Assembly: GCF_910592395.1 (NCBI RefSeq)
Contig: NC_088317.1
Location: 1,550,001 to 1,614,000, forward strand
Reading direction: 5' to 3'
DNA: 64,000 nt
Source: Lineus longissimus
Lineage: Eukaryota > Nemertea > Pilidiophora > Heteronemertea > Lineidae
The first letter of the stretch is position 1, and every line of letters begins with the position of its first letter. Both the position numbers and the translations under genes were made by a program. Below, piece by piece: positions 47,095-60,513 of this stretch. The notes beneath the pieces were generated by a model. The model did not search any database and had not been told where the DNA came from. It was given only the letters and a program-made list of their open reading frames with translations.

Positions 47095-49065
47095 GAATGA
47101 AATAATGTTGTCTTTGATTGGGGACCGTGACCTTTACAGGCGCTGTATGGTATATCGCTGGTCGTTTGTGCTCGACTGACGGTTATTTCCTGCGGCCAAT
47201 ATAAGCAAAATCATAGACTCTGGTTGTAGCTGGTGTTGAAGTACCTAAATTGCCCGAAACAAATTTCTTTGGCATTTATATAGTAGCAAATAACATCAAG
47301 AGTTTCAGAGTACAGCCGGACTAATGTCATAATATCAGTCAATCAGCCTGCAATCAGTCACTCCCAGTTTCATCCACTATGAATGGTAATCCGTTTCTCA
47401 GAGCGGAACTTGAAGCATGATTTCTTTGCGTCTGCACAACTCATGAAGTGATCAGAAGCAACAACATACGCAAGATAATCTCACTATCAGCAGAACATGG
47501 AGTCCAGAACCTCGACCATAAACCTCAGTGTCCGCAGATTGCGATATTGCAAAGGAAACGTAAAGGACTTTTAACTGGTGTTCATAACCAGTCTTCGTCA
47601 CGACATGAATAACGTATTCCGAACTGGTGCGCCGCATGATCTGTACAACAATGCGTGATCAAGGTGTGTCCTCCGCACCGCTCTCCTGGACAATTCTTCA
47701 ACTTTACTTGACATTATGCATCGTTTTCTACTCACTCGCCGAACTCGACACCGCGTATCACATGTCCCCACCAATTGTAATGTTCGTATTGTTTGAGTTC
47801 TATATGATATGATTATTGCTGTAACAACCTTTATCCCGAATCAAAGACTGAACCATGTTAACTGTATTCTTTTGTTAACTGATCAACTTGCATTGAAATC
47901 GACTAGCTGGCATTGCGTTTCACATTTAGACATCTGAGAATGGCCAGGGTAAACAATGAACATTCAACTTGCACCTCGTGTTTCTCGTAGTAACCGTTAG
48001 GGATCACGTGACATTTGAGCTTCGAACAACCGGGCCCCGGGCTGTATCGATCGAAAGTTGCAGTTAATCACGTGACCCTACGATTCGTAGAGTAGATTAA
48101 GCCCAACACCAAGCATTTTCATGCTGATTTTAAAGGAAGTGGGACATCTTTATGTTTACTGGTCAGTTTGCTGGTAAGGTTCAGTATTTTTCACACGGTT
48201 CATGGATCATTTCATCTTGACTCCAAGGTCTTTAGATCGCCAAGTCACTCACCCTTGTGGAGCCCGAGAGTGGTGACGCAAATGGAATGGGGACATTTCG
48301 GTCCCCACTGTTGGCTTTCAACATCTTGGAAATCGCACCTGGTTGATTAATTACTAGAAAAGATAAGAAACAGCGTTTTCGTCGATAACAAATTTATTTA
48401 TCCCATATTCGACTGAAATGCACATAAACTTTTCTCTGTATGGAGCAAATGGACAACATCCAGTTTGCCGAAGACAACATATTGTGCATATTTACGTATC
48501 TATATAAAATTACACTATTTACATATTTTACATCATCAATTTGACAAGGCTGGTGTATGCCTTAATAAATTTTGTGAAAATTGCTTATAACACACTTGTA
48601 ATGAGATTGCAGTGCGGTCCACTGCCGTTGTGATTGCTATTTTTTCCCGTCCTCTGGCACGCTACCAGAGAACTACAACGTTCGAATGTACGCAATGCAT
48701 TATAAAACCACTCATTTGAAGAGACATGAGAACTCTTTGCTGCAGTCATATAGTTCACTTTTCGTGTAGTTTATCATAGTTTACTCCTCTCTGAAACTTT
48801 CTACTTCTCCTGAAGAAAGGGTAAGATCCATCGAGAAAGATATTCTGTATGTAAAATGTACATAGTTATGTTGCGGACGTGTGGCGGTGTCCTGCAACTA
48901 CGAAAACTGGTGTGACGTAACCGATGTACACCACCGTTCCGTATGTTATAGTTGCTTCTTTACACAAAGAGTTGAAACCATCATGAGAGCTGCTATGATA
49001 ATCAAAATTAAATGTTGACTGAATGAAACTTTATTCGAATCTATAGAAAGACACATTGAACTACC

Positions 49066-49197
49066 ATACAATGGGTGATATGAATAAAGACTAGCAAATG
49101 CTTTTACTTCAATTTTGTACAGAAAGGCCTAGTGTAAATGTACGCGGAGTTTTAGAAAAAAGCATTTGCTCGTCTTTATTCATATCACCCAATGTAT
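49066..49197. mobile_element. MITE-like element, family C
   Basis: atacaatgggtgatatgaat and attcatatcacccaatgtat form terminal inverted repeats of about 40 bp with very few mismatches. Confidence 0.85.
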
Positions 49198-49621
49198 GAT
49201 ATTAACATCATAACAAAATACAAGGTGTCGAGTTAAAATGACAGATAACCAGTGGAGACACGACCAGCCTGTTCCAGAGTCCAGAAAAGTAAAGGATTGT
49301 CTCCTAGAAACGTAAGTAAGATCAACCGTCTTTGCGGAGACGATGATTTATTTGCACCTGTAGGCATGCACACAATATTTGAGTACAATATCTTACCCTT
49401 TCGACTCCATCTGTTGAGAGACACTTGTAATGTACGGGTGACGTTTATCACAGTAAACAAAGCAAAAGTTGATTCCTGAAAGTATCGGAACACCATCCAA
49501 ATGGATACACTGAACCAATAAAAGCAAATTGCATTTTGTTTTTGTTTTTTCTTTGTGACAAAAGCCCAACCAAGGTCGCACGCTATTACCGAGGCAAGCA
49601 AAAGTTTCATCTCCCAATAGT

Positions 49622-52600
49622 TTAGCAGAATATCTGCGCACAATGAATCTCCTGAACGAATGCATAGCATAGGAAGACCCCATATAGTATCACAAAAGCA
49701 ATGCCGATTTGCTTCCTGAGTTTGAATCTGGTGATTCCGAAAGCGATCTGAACGAAACCCAGGATCAGAAGGAGAAGAAAACCGAATTTGGCGTGTGGAA
49801 CCATCATCAACGGATTCTGTGACATGAAACACTGTAAGTGAAGGAAAAGCACAATTATATGGTGAAGAAAGAAAACATTCAGGATGTACGATTTTGAATG
49901 CAGTGGTATTGGAAAGCTTCTCCTGTTGTCGGAGCGTGGAAACATCGACACCGGTAACCTCTTAGGTCCCGGGTTCGATTCCCACTCACTGCAGTATACT
50001 CTGATTACTCATATGATAAAGAGCGAGACACGATTTAACAGCATCCTGGGTCTTCCATTTATTTATTCTCACTTCTCTAGTTTTTGAACCCAACAAAATT
50101 GGCGAAATACATACCGCTTTTCGCTCAGATATGAGATTTACTGGTCCTTTGATAGCAATACGAATGAGGAAGGGTAAGCCCAGCCCAAGGTTGATGTCAA
50201 ACACATTGGACCCGATGGCATTAGACACTGCCATGTCACCGTAACCGTCCCTGGCAACCAGAACTGAACTAAGCGCATCCTGAAATATGAATAAAACCTT
50301 GTACTTGTAATAATGACCTATACTATAGACCTAAATTACATTGTATCTTTCATTCGGCCAGAAGATACCTCCTCAAGATAGCATGACACGGTTTGAACAC
50401 AAAGAAGTGCGCATACAATTTGTTGGGCGTTATCAAAGTTTCTTCAGCAGCACAAATTTTGTCGCTAAAAAGACTCACCGGTACACTTGTCCCTATTGCA
50501 ACCACAACCAATCCCATTGTGTAGGTGTCAATGCCAAGGATGCATCCAGTCCTTCCGACAACCGTCACTAAAGCAAAGCTCAGAATCACAATCCATAACA
50601 CCGACATGATGAAGCTGAGCAAAAAGCATTTTCTAAAAGAGAGAAAATAACCACGTCATTAGCATTTGAGGCAACAGGCAACCATACTCAACGAACTCTG
50701 GCAGTACCTCTGGGAGTTCAAAATGAACAACCAAGGACATTCACGACTTATCCGTACATCCAGTAGCTATTTTAGCTTTTAAAAGCAAAGCATGAGCTTA
50801 TTTCTAGAGTAAAGCTGTTCGCGTTGAGACAGTCGTGTAGGGGCTAACCGGAGAACGCTATCGAACTACTAGCACTTACCTATTGTGCGGTTTTGAGCAA
50901 TCCGGAACTGTCCACGTGAATAGACATATAAACGGGAAGGACACGACGAAGAGTATATATTTGAGGATATAGATCGACCACGGCCCGAACCCGGCCTTGC
51001 TGCAGTATTTTCCCTTGGCTGCAGCCTCCTCATTGCTGGGCGGGGCGCCCCGAAGCTCGATACAGCACGCGCACGGACAGATTTTCATGGTCCTTTCTAC
51101 TTCCTCTTCTTCTTCGACTACGTGGTTCTAAAGGAGAGATGGTAACGAATAAAGTGTTTATATCATTCAAGTGGTAGGCAAGCGGTGGGTTCTTTTGATA
51201 GGCAAGTCACTGAAGCAGTTAAGTCGGTTAAACCCTTGCCCGAGCCTGTGCCAGTAGGGACACCGACTTCTTCAGAGCTGTAATAAGACAATAAAGTGCA
51301 TGAAGTCTGCGTTCAGCCACACCGTCAACCTCTGTGATGACTGGATGGCTGGATTGTACTATTTCCTATTGTTATAATAGAGTGAGTTGTCCAACTCAGT
51401 TTTTATTGAGAGAAAATGATGTGATACCTTTCCGTCGCCATTCTTGCAGCTTCCCTCGGAGTCCTCTTCTTCGGCAATGGCTCCCTCGTGGGGTTGGTAG
51501 GCGTGCAGCGACTCGGTCAAGGAATTACTTGGGAGAGCCTGTTTTTCGGAGTGATCAGAAGCAGTGCCGTGGTGAGAGACAGAAGGTGCCAATACAGTGT
51601 GGTCAGAAAGGGTGTCGGACGACTCGCCCGTAGTGTTAGTAATAGGAAGTGAAGGTTTAGAAGGAGGAGGTTCAGTAGTGATAGGGGGTAGTGCGGGAAT
51701 ATTGGGTAGATTCATGCAATCAAGGGAAGTATGAGTGTCAGCCCTGTTTAATGGCGGTAAGGGTTTCCTTCGCTGATTGCCTGCTGCATTTATTTGCAAC
51801 TCTGAATCCTGGAAGCCTGAGTTTGCCGTGCCAAGGAGCGATTTCCCGCTACCAGGATGCGACGTGTTGGAACTGTTAGTGTTACCCTGCTGGTATCTGA
51901 CGTTTTCAAGCGAACTCGTCGAATCGAGGGAATTCCTCACTTTATTTATTTGTTTCATTAGTTCTAGTGTGTCTTCTATCGTTGTAACTTTGTGCACATC
52001 AGCCATAAATTTGTCTTTTGGTGGATATCTAAAATCTACAGAGCCACGTTTTTCGTCTCCACTAGAATAGGAGGAACCAGTCCTTTTTCGGAACACATGT
52101 GGAGGCCTAAGGAAGTCCTCGTTTATGTAATCGTTATATATCGGTGAATCGTGAAGATCAGTTCGACTTGTGTCGTTGCTGGGAATGTAACTGGGTTCTG
52201 TGCTTTGGAACCCACTATCTTTGTTGAATTGTTGGAAGGGTGATAGGCCCGGGGTCCCTGGGGGCGAATGGGGAGGAGTCCCTGCTCCCGTCTAAAGGCG
52301 ATTAGAAGGAAACAGACACAAAGGAGAAGGAGGTGAAGACGGGGTTGCGTGAGATAGGTGAGTAAGGTTATGGTGTGGGAAAAAGAATGCAGAACATTTG
52401 TTAGTATGAACATTGTATCCACTTCAAAAAGCATTGAGGACGGCTATTTGCAAGACCTTCCCATGTTCCCGTGTCCTCATAATCCGCTTTTACTTTTCCT
52501 CATAGTCCGACAGAAAAATGTATCTTCGAACAACCACACGTTGGATATATCTTACAAATAACCGCCACAACAACATTAGTATGCAATTTCTTCTTCGAAC

Positions 52601-55600
52601 GCAGTCAGAGGAGCACAATGATATTAGTTCATGCCCAAAGCCGCAATCCCATCCAATTCTACACATGCAGGTTGCAGGGAGCCCATGCAAGTTGGTGATC
52701 GATGGAGGCTTTTTTCTTTAGAGCTTATTCCTGACGCGAAACGCGAAATCTCTAATGACTTCTTCGTTCTTGTTCTACCTCATCTTATTTCTTTATTACC
52801 ATTGCCTTGATCTCTGCCTGCTCATGATATTGTTCCCTAACACGTGTATGATAGGGGATTACTAATTAGGGATATTAAGTTTTGTATATAATGCACGTTT
52901 TACATCTAACCTGTTCGTCCACGGAAAAAATCTGGTCAAGTAAAAAAAATCGTTAGTGCCAAGAAGATAGATTGTCCGAGTCAACAGACACGGCATCAGA
53001 AAAGCATGCACACCCACAATACAATCTTCAAAAAACAAATCCATGTACAAACTCACGAACGGAACATGCAGTGTCAATTTGAAAGTATGGGTATCGTTCA
53101 GTAGTCTTCTGTCTGAGTCTGACGATTTTCGATATATTTTGTTGTCTTATTCAAAAATTAGTGCAGTGACTTTTCAATCTTTTAACCCCTTGGAAACACC
53201 ACGATTGCATTTTTTTTCTGAATACTGGTGTCATTTTTCTCAAATGTTGATAAGAGACGGACCAAGAAATATTATTCCAATGGCCCTGTGTTCAGACTGA
53301 CTGATCCTTCGTACATTGCGCGCATGGCAGCTGGGACGGAACAAATTCACATAAAAACACCACTGCAAGCATGCACAGCAACAGTTATAAGTTAGTAAGT
53401 TAAAGCATACTCCTATCGCCGCTCGGGCCACTGAAGAGGCAGTGTACTGAAAGTCGTAAATTTTCTCTTGTAAGCGAGCAAGCGATGGGGTCATGCAAAT
53501 TTACTCATCAGCACTGACATTATATTCCATCAATAACTATTAGTGGTTAAGCATTATTCGCCTAATAGATTATCTGGATGAGAGAACCTGACTTAGGCAT
53601 GCTTTGCATAAAATAACGTTAGGAAATCAACAGACTGAGATTCCCAAATATCGCGTTGTGCTTAGGCGAATTCTAATGAACATTAACCAAGATAGCATAA
53701 TATTTATCCAAGGGAGTTGTCTGAGGAACGCCTGTGACATTGACCACGGCGTTTCGGTTAATACTTGACTGCCTGATGGACAGAAATGTCCACTGCCTCG
53801 TGCTTATCAGTCTCATTATCTGCTCCCTTATCTTGGTTCATACTTACAAAGCTTCCGGAGATTGATCCTTGTCGAGTGTGATGAAAGATATGTTTGTCGG
53901 CATTTGCCACGTCTGCTGTGGATGACCTGTGCGAGATGATGGAGAGTCTCCTGGCGTGGCCGCCGGACATGGACACCTGAAATTGGATAAGGAAGGGCAT
54001 TAGTTCCTGTGGGTACAACAACATCTGGCCCGTTTGTCGTGGTAACCCGAAGTTAAACACTTGAAGATGATTGGCTTAATCAAAAGGCACTTTTATCTTC
54101 TGTTGCTATGTGGTAGAAATACTGTAGACTGTCCAAATGGTCAATTTGTTTTCTTTTAGGAGGTGAGCAATTCATAAAAATGTTAAATGCATCGACCTGT
54201 AATTTTTTACGTAAATGATACGAAATATAGATTTTACCTTGGTGGACATCGACCAACATACAATTGACGCAGAGCGGACGTTCTACATTGAGTGTATTCG
54301 CTAACTACAAGGCTGGGCTACATAAACACAGTACGTATGCATTGGCAAGCTTGTATAGATTTCGAATTTCGCATAGTGTTAGTTGGTACATTCCTCTCAG
54401 TCTCAGTCTCATCTCGTCTCATAAGTTATGTACACTAATTAATTTTAATAGGCTACTGTATAAAAACCGATCGTCAAGGAGGTTTGGATGCAACTTCTGA
54501 TAACGAACATGAACACAGAGAGCAAGATTTTAAAAAATATACCAAATATGACATTGGATATTTTGCATTTATCCGATCCGAGAAATTCCGAAAAAACTGT
54601 AATGATGGACTGTTGAGACGCTCAAGTTTTTTGGGTTCAATTCGAGTGCACTGATTTTGCACGCTGCTGCAGACACATATAACTGCGGTAAAAAAAACCA
54701 CAGAAAAGAAAAAGTGTGCACCACACCAAGAAAGCGCTTCAAGCTTATTGTGCGTTAAAAGGATTTAACGAGCTTTTTAAGTGCCAAAAGAGAAATCCGT
54801 GTTTGTCATCAGTGACTCCAACGATAGTCGAGACTGATAACTGCCCGTGTGGACAATTGGAAAAGGTAAGGCGTACAGGATAAAAGATGAAGGATCATCA
54901 CTCGTTACATTCAATAATGCAATCTCTATTCTACAGAAGGTCAGAAACTGTAACAAAAATGTAGCACACGATTTATTTGAAAATTATACCAACTCAAGAT
55001 GCAAATTTCAGATTTATTTCTCTGTATTTGTTTCATACTGCTAAACATGTTCATGCTATTTTTCTACAGTCAGACCACTCACTGAAGGCTTAAAACGCAC
55101 TTACCTACAAACAGACATACTTACTTCGGTTACATTATGATCATTTACATCAATAAACTGCTTTTCTATTACTCCATTGGCCTGAGGTGATAAGTTTTAG
55201 ATTTTCATATACCAAATCAAAAGTCTCAATACTGCCGAGATTGCAAGAAATATTTGGTTCAATCCAAACCTCTTAGTGTTGATATATATAGATGGTTACC
55301 ACTACCAGTGGTTATTCTTTGCTTTTAGGTGTTGGTCGATTTGGACAACAATTTACAGAGGAATTGTGGAGTCTCACAACGTCAAAAACTGGCGTTCACC
55401 ACTGGTCAAAACTGCTGAAAACTGCCAAAAACATATTTGGTAAAAATGACGTGCAACTACAATTAACAATATCTGAGTACAGACTTCGAATTGTGGATAC
55501 CTCCGATTGTATGAACTAAGTTTGAGGATACGTCATAGTTTAAACTATATAAGTGTGAACACGTTCTCACGACATGGTGAAGCAAAGATCTATATATAAT

Positions 55601-58525
55601 CTTACCTTTGTACCCGTATCTGTCAAAGTTATGTTCTTTAGCTTATAAGCAAAATCAGATTAAAAGAGTTATTTTGAGGTAATGAAAATGACCAGAATCA
55701 GCGTAAGTTTGTCTGAAACAGCCATCGTAATTTTTTTGGCGATACGAGATAGCGTAAGGATCATAGGAGATGCTTTTGGTTTGAATGCACACCTTAATCG
55801 AGAATTGTGGCACATGTCATTTTATTCCAATATATACTGGCAGATGATGAAACGTTCACCCACGATGTAATAGCATGGTCGATTTACTCATAATTTGACG
55901 TCAGTAAGGATTAGAATAGAAAATGTTAAAAATAACTGCACGAAACATCATGCTTTTAGAAGACCAATGAAGTGAACGTTAGCTTCATGATCAAGGGATA
56001 CGGAATTTCTTTTTCATAGATTCATCGCCGGGTACTCAATTCGTCATTGTATTAGCTGTGTTACTCTACTGCAGTGATTTCTGAACAGCCCATGGTCATA
56101 CTCTCAATCTCATGGTTTCAGTCGCCGATCACACTTACCGATTTCTTCCTTTCTAGCTCCTGACCGTCTTCTCCGTCTTCTGTTGGTTCAACCTTTACTT
56201 TCTTGCAACTGAAAAGTGAACAGTTGATCTTTTAATGAATAAGAAATCCCTGTAGTGAGTGAGTCACGTACCTTTTCCGGGCCCGTGTGAACATCGAAAC
56301 GACAACGCCAACATATAATGAGGAAAATAACCGGACGTCAGAAAGTATTACGTCACGATGCTGGAAAGGATCTCCCAACACGTTATGGCTTTCGCTGTCT
56401 TCGTTTTAATCACCGGATTGGATTGGTGCTATGCTATTTTAAGTAGAAACTCATAAACTCAACTCCATTACTGATTTTCTTGGCCTTCCGCAGATACGCC
56501 CACATGATTGGTTGCATGAGAGAATGGTGTTTATAATGCGGGTGGTCCATCTATTCCCGTCACGCTCCCGGCTCCCGCGGAGTCATTAGATCAACCGCGA
56601 ACAATAGTCTAGTTCCTTTATATGTGGCAATCTTACCCAGTTTTCCATGTGGCCATCCAATCCATCAGCCTCACATTTATCACCATGATAAAAATGTATA
56701 AAATGTAAAGTACGAGCAAGATGATAGCCTCATATAGTTCGAGTACGCCATCCCAGCTGAATTGGATGAAGCAGGCAATGGACAGGGCATAGAAGATTGA
56801 GTCACGAGTCATGGGACGCCAGTCGAGGTGGAGTACCTAACAAAAGGAAAGATAAAAAATATATATTACAAAAAAAAACAAAAGGGAAGAACATAAACCT
56901 GGGTAAACTTGGTTAGCCAACAAACGTCATTTAAAATAATGACATCATTCTTATCAGTCACCAGCATGGGCCTGGCATGTTCTGCCATAGGTCTTGTTTA
57001 TAATATAAAAATATGCTTAGCAGAACAGAGCGGCCACGTGGCTTAGTTGGTTAAAGCGCCTGTCTAGTAAACAGGAGATCTCGAGTTCGAATCTCGACGA
57101 GGCCTACTATTTTGCAAGGGAGAGAGGAGTAATGTACTATCAAAATCTTTTTTGCTGTTTTAAGGCCTTGTTTTCATGCCCACCCATGGGTATAGGATGG
57201 CAGCTTGTAGGATCAACTTGGCTATCTATCTTTTTGTTATTTCTAACTTACTTGACCAGAGAGCGCCGCCGTGAGGGCGATGATCACAAGGATATTGAAC
57301 ACAGCCGAACCAACGATAGTCCCAATACCGACGTCAGTCTCGTACGAGACTCCGGCCACGGACGTGAAGAGTTCCGGGGCTGACGACCCTGCCGCCATGA
57401 ATGTAGCTCCAGCCACATCTTCCGAGAGGTGAAGCTTTTCTGAGATCGCTTCCAGTGAAGGAACGAAGAAATCATCACAGATTATTGCTAAGGCTGAAAG
57501 AAAAGAAATGATCAATAGGGGGTTTTACAAACAGCTTTAAGCTACATTTGTACATGTAGAATCAGTTGACTCCAAGTTCTTAAAGGACGAGGTGTGCCAT
57601 TCCTTCAATGTGCTTGTTCTTACAGTGTATCACTAATAAACCTTTTTAAAAGTGTTTGACGTTTTTCCAATTTGTTGCAACTTAGTTTATAGATAAGAGA
57701 AAAAGACAGATTTGCCCTATACTTACCAACAAATACGATTAATATACAAACAAAGTAGAAAATGACCCACAACTCTTTCAGGTGGACAAGTTCATAATCA
57801 CATGTTTCCCACTCAACAGCTGTATGATTGGCCGCCTCTGAAATTTCGCTGCAATTTTGGAGCGTGTAGTCATTGCCTAAAAAAGCAGCGCTACTCAGCA
57901 AATGACGGGAAGACTTGAAGGCATCTGAAAGTTAAAGATTGTCGTTTACTTGATTGAAATATTGACATGTCAGATGATGAGGAAGGCGCTCGTGCCTGAT
58001 GTGTTACTGTGATGTTTATCACTTTATCAGAAGTACGAACTGTTCCTCATATAGTGTCTTTCAGCGTTGCTTATTGAAGCAGCCAGTAAGTGATTGCTCT
58101 TACTTCTCCCTGCGCAAGTGGCTATTAATACAGACTTAGCCGAGGTCCAGTTATGCCTGATCAGGCGGTTGGTTTCATATCAATCACTATCATGACAGTC
58201 ATCAGGCTCGTTGGTTGGATTCGAATGCAGAATCCGCGTCACTGATTATCTGTATTTTATTTTATCATCACTATAAAGCGGTTGAAAAGTGGTCTCACTC
58301 TCAGAAAATGAACTCTTTTCCATGCCCGTTCAAGGGTAATACCCTTGGCTTACCTATCACATACTCTTCTTCCTGCAGAAACCCCGTTGACCACGCTAAC
58401 AAACACCCCGTTATAAAAAGTCCGGCAAGAAAAGCTCTTCCATGCCACCGATATTTTTCGAACTTTTCTTTTCTATGTCCTATCACACGTAGCCAGGGCG
58501 GCCGAAGTTTATGTATGGATGGCAT
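49622..58525 (-). CDS. K-dependent Na/Ca exchanger (SLC24/NCKX family)
   Basis: Eleven exons on the minus strand: 58525-58354, 57924-57727, 57493-57252, 56836-56637, 56208-56139, 53976-53848, 52291-51428, 51127-50880, 50632-50479, 50279-50115, 49831-49622; 883 residues, in frame. Exon 1 has a basic start and a hydrophobic leader ([20 protein letters not shown]). Exon 2 is the glycosylatable N-terminal loop (NCSE, NHTA) and TM1. Exon 3 is the alpha-1 repeat ([31 protein letters not shown]). Exons 5-8 form the large cytoplasmic loop, including an 864-bp Pro/Ser-rich exon and an acidic EEEEVER stretch. Exons 9-10 form the alpha-2 repeat ([34 protein letters not shown]), keeping the Asp linked in this family to K dependence. 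It exports Ca with K in exchange for Na at the plasma membrane. Some loop exons could be alternatively spliced or missed. Confidence 0.93.
57032..57105 (+). tRNA. tRNA-Thr (anticodon AGT)
   Basis: 74 nt, cloverleaf complete. Anticodon stem CCTGT/ACAGG with loop CTAGTAA gives AGT. T arm TCGAG-TTCGAAT-CTCGA. Acceptor GGCCACG pairs with CGAGGCC except for one A-A mismatch at the fifth pair; discriminator T. TTTT follows at 57110. It lies antisense inside intron 3 of the exchanger gene. Confidence 0.95.
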
Positions 58526-59501
58526 TCTGCAAGTAAAAAATAAGGGTCCATTTCAAAAGCAGGAAGATTCAAAAACCTGGGTCGCTGGGACTGGGACTGG
58601 TCTGGGAGGGAGGTTCGTGACTGGTGTTATCACTCCACGACAGCAGGGAGATAAGTGGACCGGACAGACTCAGAAATGGGGACACACAATACAAAAGAAA
58701 AGACACTAACCTGCCAAATGTTTCGAAGTTAAGTCATGCAAATGGCCAAAGAAATAAAGACTTTACATTTTTTCCAAATCATGGAGCCATTTTCGCGATT
58801 TTGAAAGGCTCGAACCAAGAATGCGGTGACGCACTGTTGCGTTGCATCGTCGCGTAACGACCTTTACGTCGCGACATTACGTCAGCAATGACGTTATGAC
58901 GTCACTACTGCATTGCTTGCCGTCGACGTCATGACAACGTAAAATGAAGCCTTCAACGAAAAAGAAGGACTGTCGTCAATGTCGTCAATGAACTAATTGT
59001 GATTTCGAGAAACTAAAGTCAGGCCAACTTGCAATCTCCAAGCCCTCCTATTGGTAACTGTTGCCAATAGTGATACTTCTTCACTTTTACTACGGACCAA
59101 ATGCTAGCTTTCCTCTCATTGGGAGATCGGCCAACTTGGCCCCTGCCTATCAAAGTCTCCAAGTCCAAGCCATGGTTACCATCACTGTCAAGATATCAAC
59201 GCTCGTTTCACCGGATACTGTGGTTCCTTTTGTTTTCTCGTGTGATCAAACATAATGGCATTTACAGTCCGATCGTCTCCAAGCAGTAAATGGGGAACTA
59301 ATGAAGTTTTATTGAATGGTAAGCGACTACGCAACTGCGATATCTTGACGAATTGATAACTCATGTTATGTAGGCTGTATCGTGTTTTAATCAGAAATAG
59401 ATCAGTGAGAAATACTGAATGTACTTTTCAAAATGACACAAAAATATATCAGAAATGCTTTGGGAACAAATTTCTTAAGGCGGTGAATTAGCACGATCAT
59501 T

Positions 59502-59526
59502 TGTAAACGATGTTCCCAATCAAGTG
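59502..59526. repeat. Family A element, isolated terminal repeat
   Basis: gtaaacgatgttcccaatca followed by agtg matches the right end of the element at 3301-3436. Confidence 0.5.
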
Positions 59527-60340
59527 AATGCCTTCAGATCTAAAATCGCACTTCTGAAAGAAATTTATCACTCAGGGCGCGTCAATTTGCCTTTATATCA
59601 AATCAAGCAAGAGTCCACAAAGTCTTTTTACCTCGATAAAAGCACTGAACTAAAATTGCTCCTTTTGAAACAAGATAAAGTGGATTTTATTTTTAATGAA
59701 ATATTTCACATGTCGCTAAAATCAAACGATGATCCCGGTACCTGTTGCCAAGGAAACCTGAATGCGGATCGATCGTTCGAATCGATGGCTGCATATCGTG
59801 AGACTCAGATTAAATCGTTTTTCATTGGTCATAAATGCGCCTCAGCTTCGTTCAAATATCAGTTACGTGACGGTCGTACCTGAAGCCTTAATGCGAAACA
59901 TTCGACTTGTCATGTGCCAGAAGTCTACTGGCCTTCAAAAACGTGATTTTTTGGTACTGCGAGCGTTGATGTCGGTTCCAAAGGACCCCCTCCTTTGAAA
60001 ATGTGGCACGAGATCCGTATTATCATCAAGTCGTCGAACCCATTTTTGTTCTATATTTTACAAGCGCGCACTAGACACCAAATCATGAGCACTACACCTA
60101 CGAATACTTGGTCAATGTTCAGTCAATGCTTCACGTGGGGTTAGCTCAGGCATCAATTATTAACCCCGAGCAAATAAATCGTTCGTTCGCATCGATTGCT
60201 TTGACAAGTTGCCAAATATTTTGAAATCTTCGGTAGTCAGTCCTATACAGTCTGCCACCATAGACAAATGTTTCGTCCAATTCAGGGCTAAGTGCTGGAA
60301 AATAATGGCCGAATATGTAAATCGGCGTCCAATCAAAGAC

Positions 60341-60513
60341 AACGCGATATCGCTCATGCGTAACTAATTTTGGTTGTCGTATTCGCAGTTAATCGGGAAA
60401 ATGTATAAGGGGTGACGCGTGATTACATGATACGCTGTTATCCTTCTTGCCTGCCTGAACAACTGCAAAAGTAATCACCACAATTGGTTATGCATGGTGA
60501 GCGAAATGGCGTT
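60341..60513. mobile_element. MITE-like element, family D
   Basis: aacgcgatatcgctcatgcg at the left and gtgagcgaaatggcgtt at the right form terminal inverted repeats. The interior (tcgtattcgcagttaatc) matches the copy at 46922-47094. Confidence 0.75.

Larger units (their letters stand above)
46588..49621. other. Intergenic region with two inverted-repeat elements
   Basis: Holds a family D element (46922-47094) and a family C element (49066-49197). No gene recognised; the 3' UTR of the exchanger gene should lie at the right end, with plus-strand tttatt (poly(A) candidate) near 49346. Confidence 0.5.

Noticed and set aside
47452-47812. Short overlapping frames on both strands
   Set aside because: Around 60 codons each, no motifs, no splice support.
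59524-59883. 119-codon plus-strand frame
   Set aside because: Starts at GTG next to a transposon end, shows no motif, and no ATG-led or spliced form makes sense.
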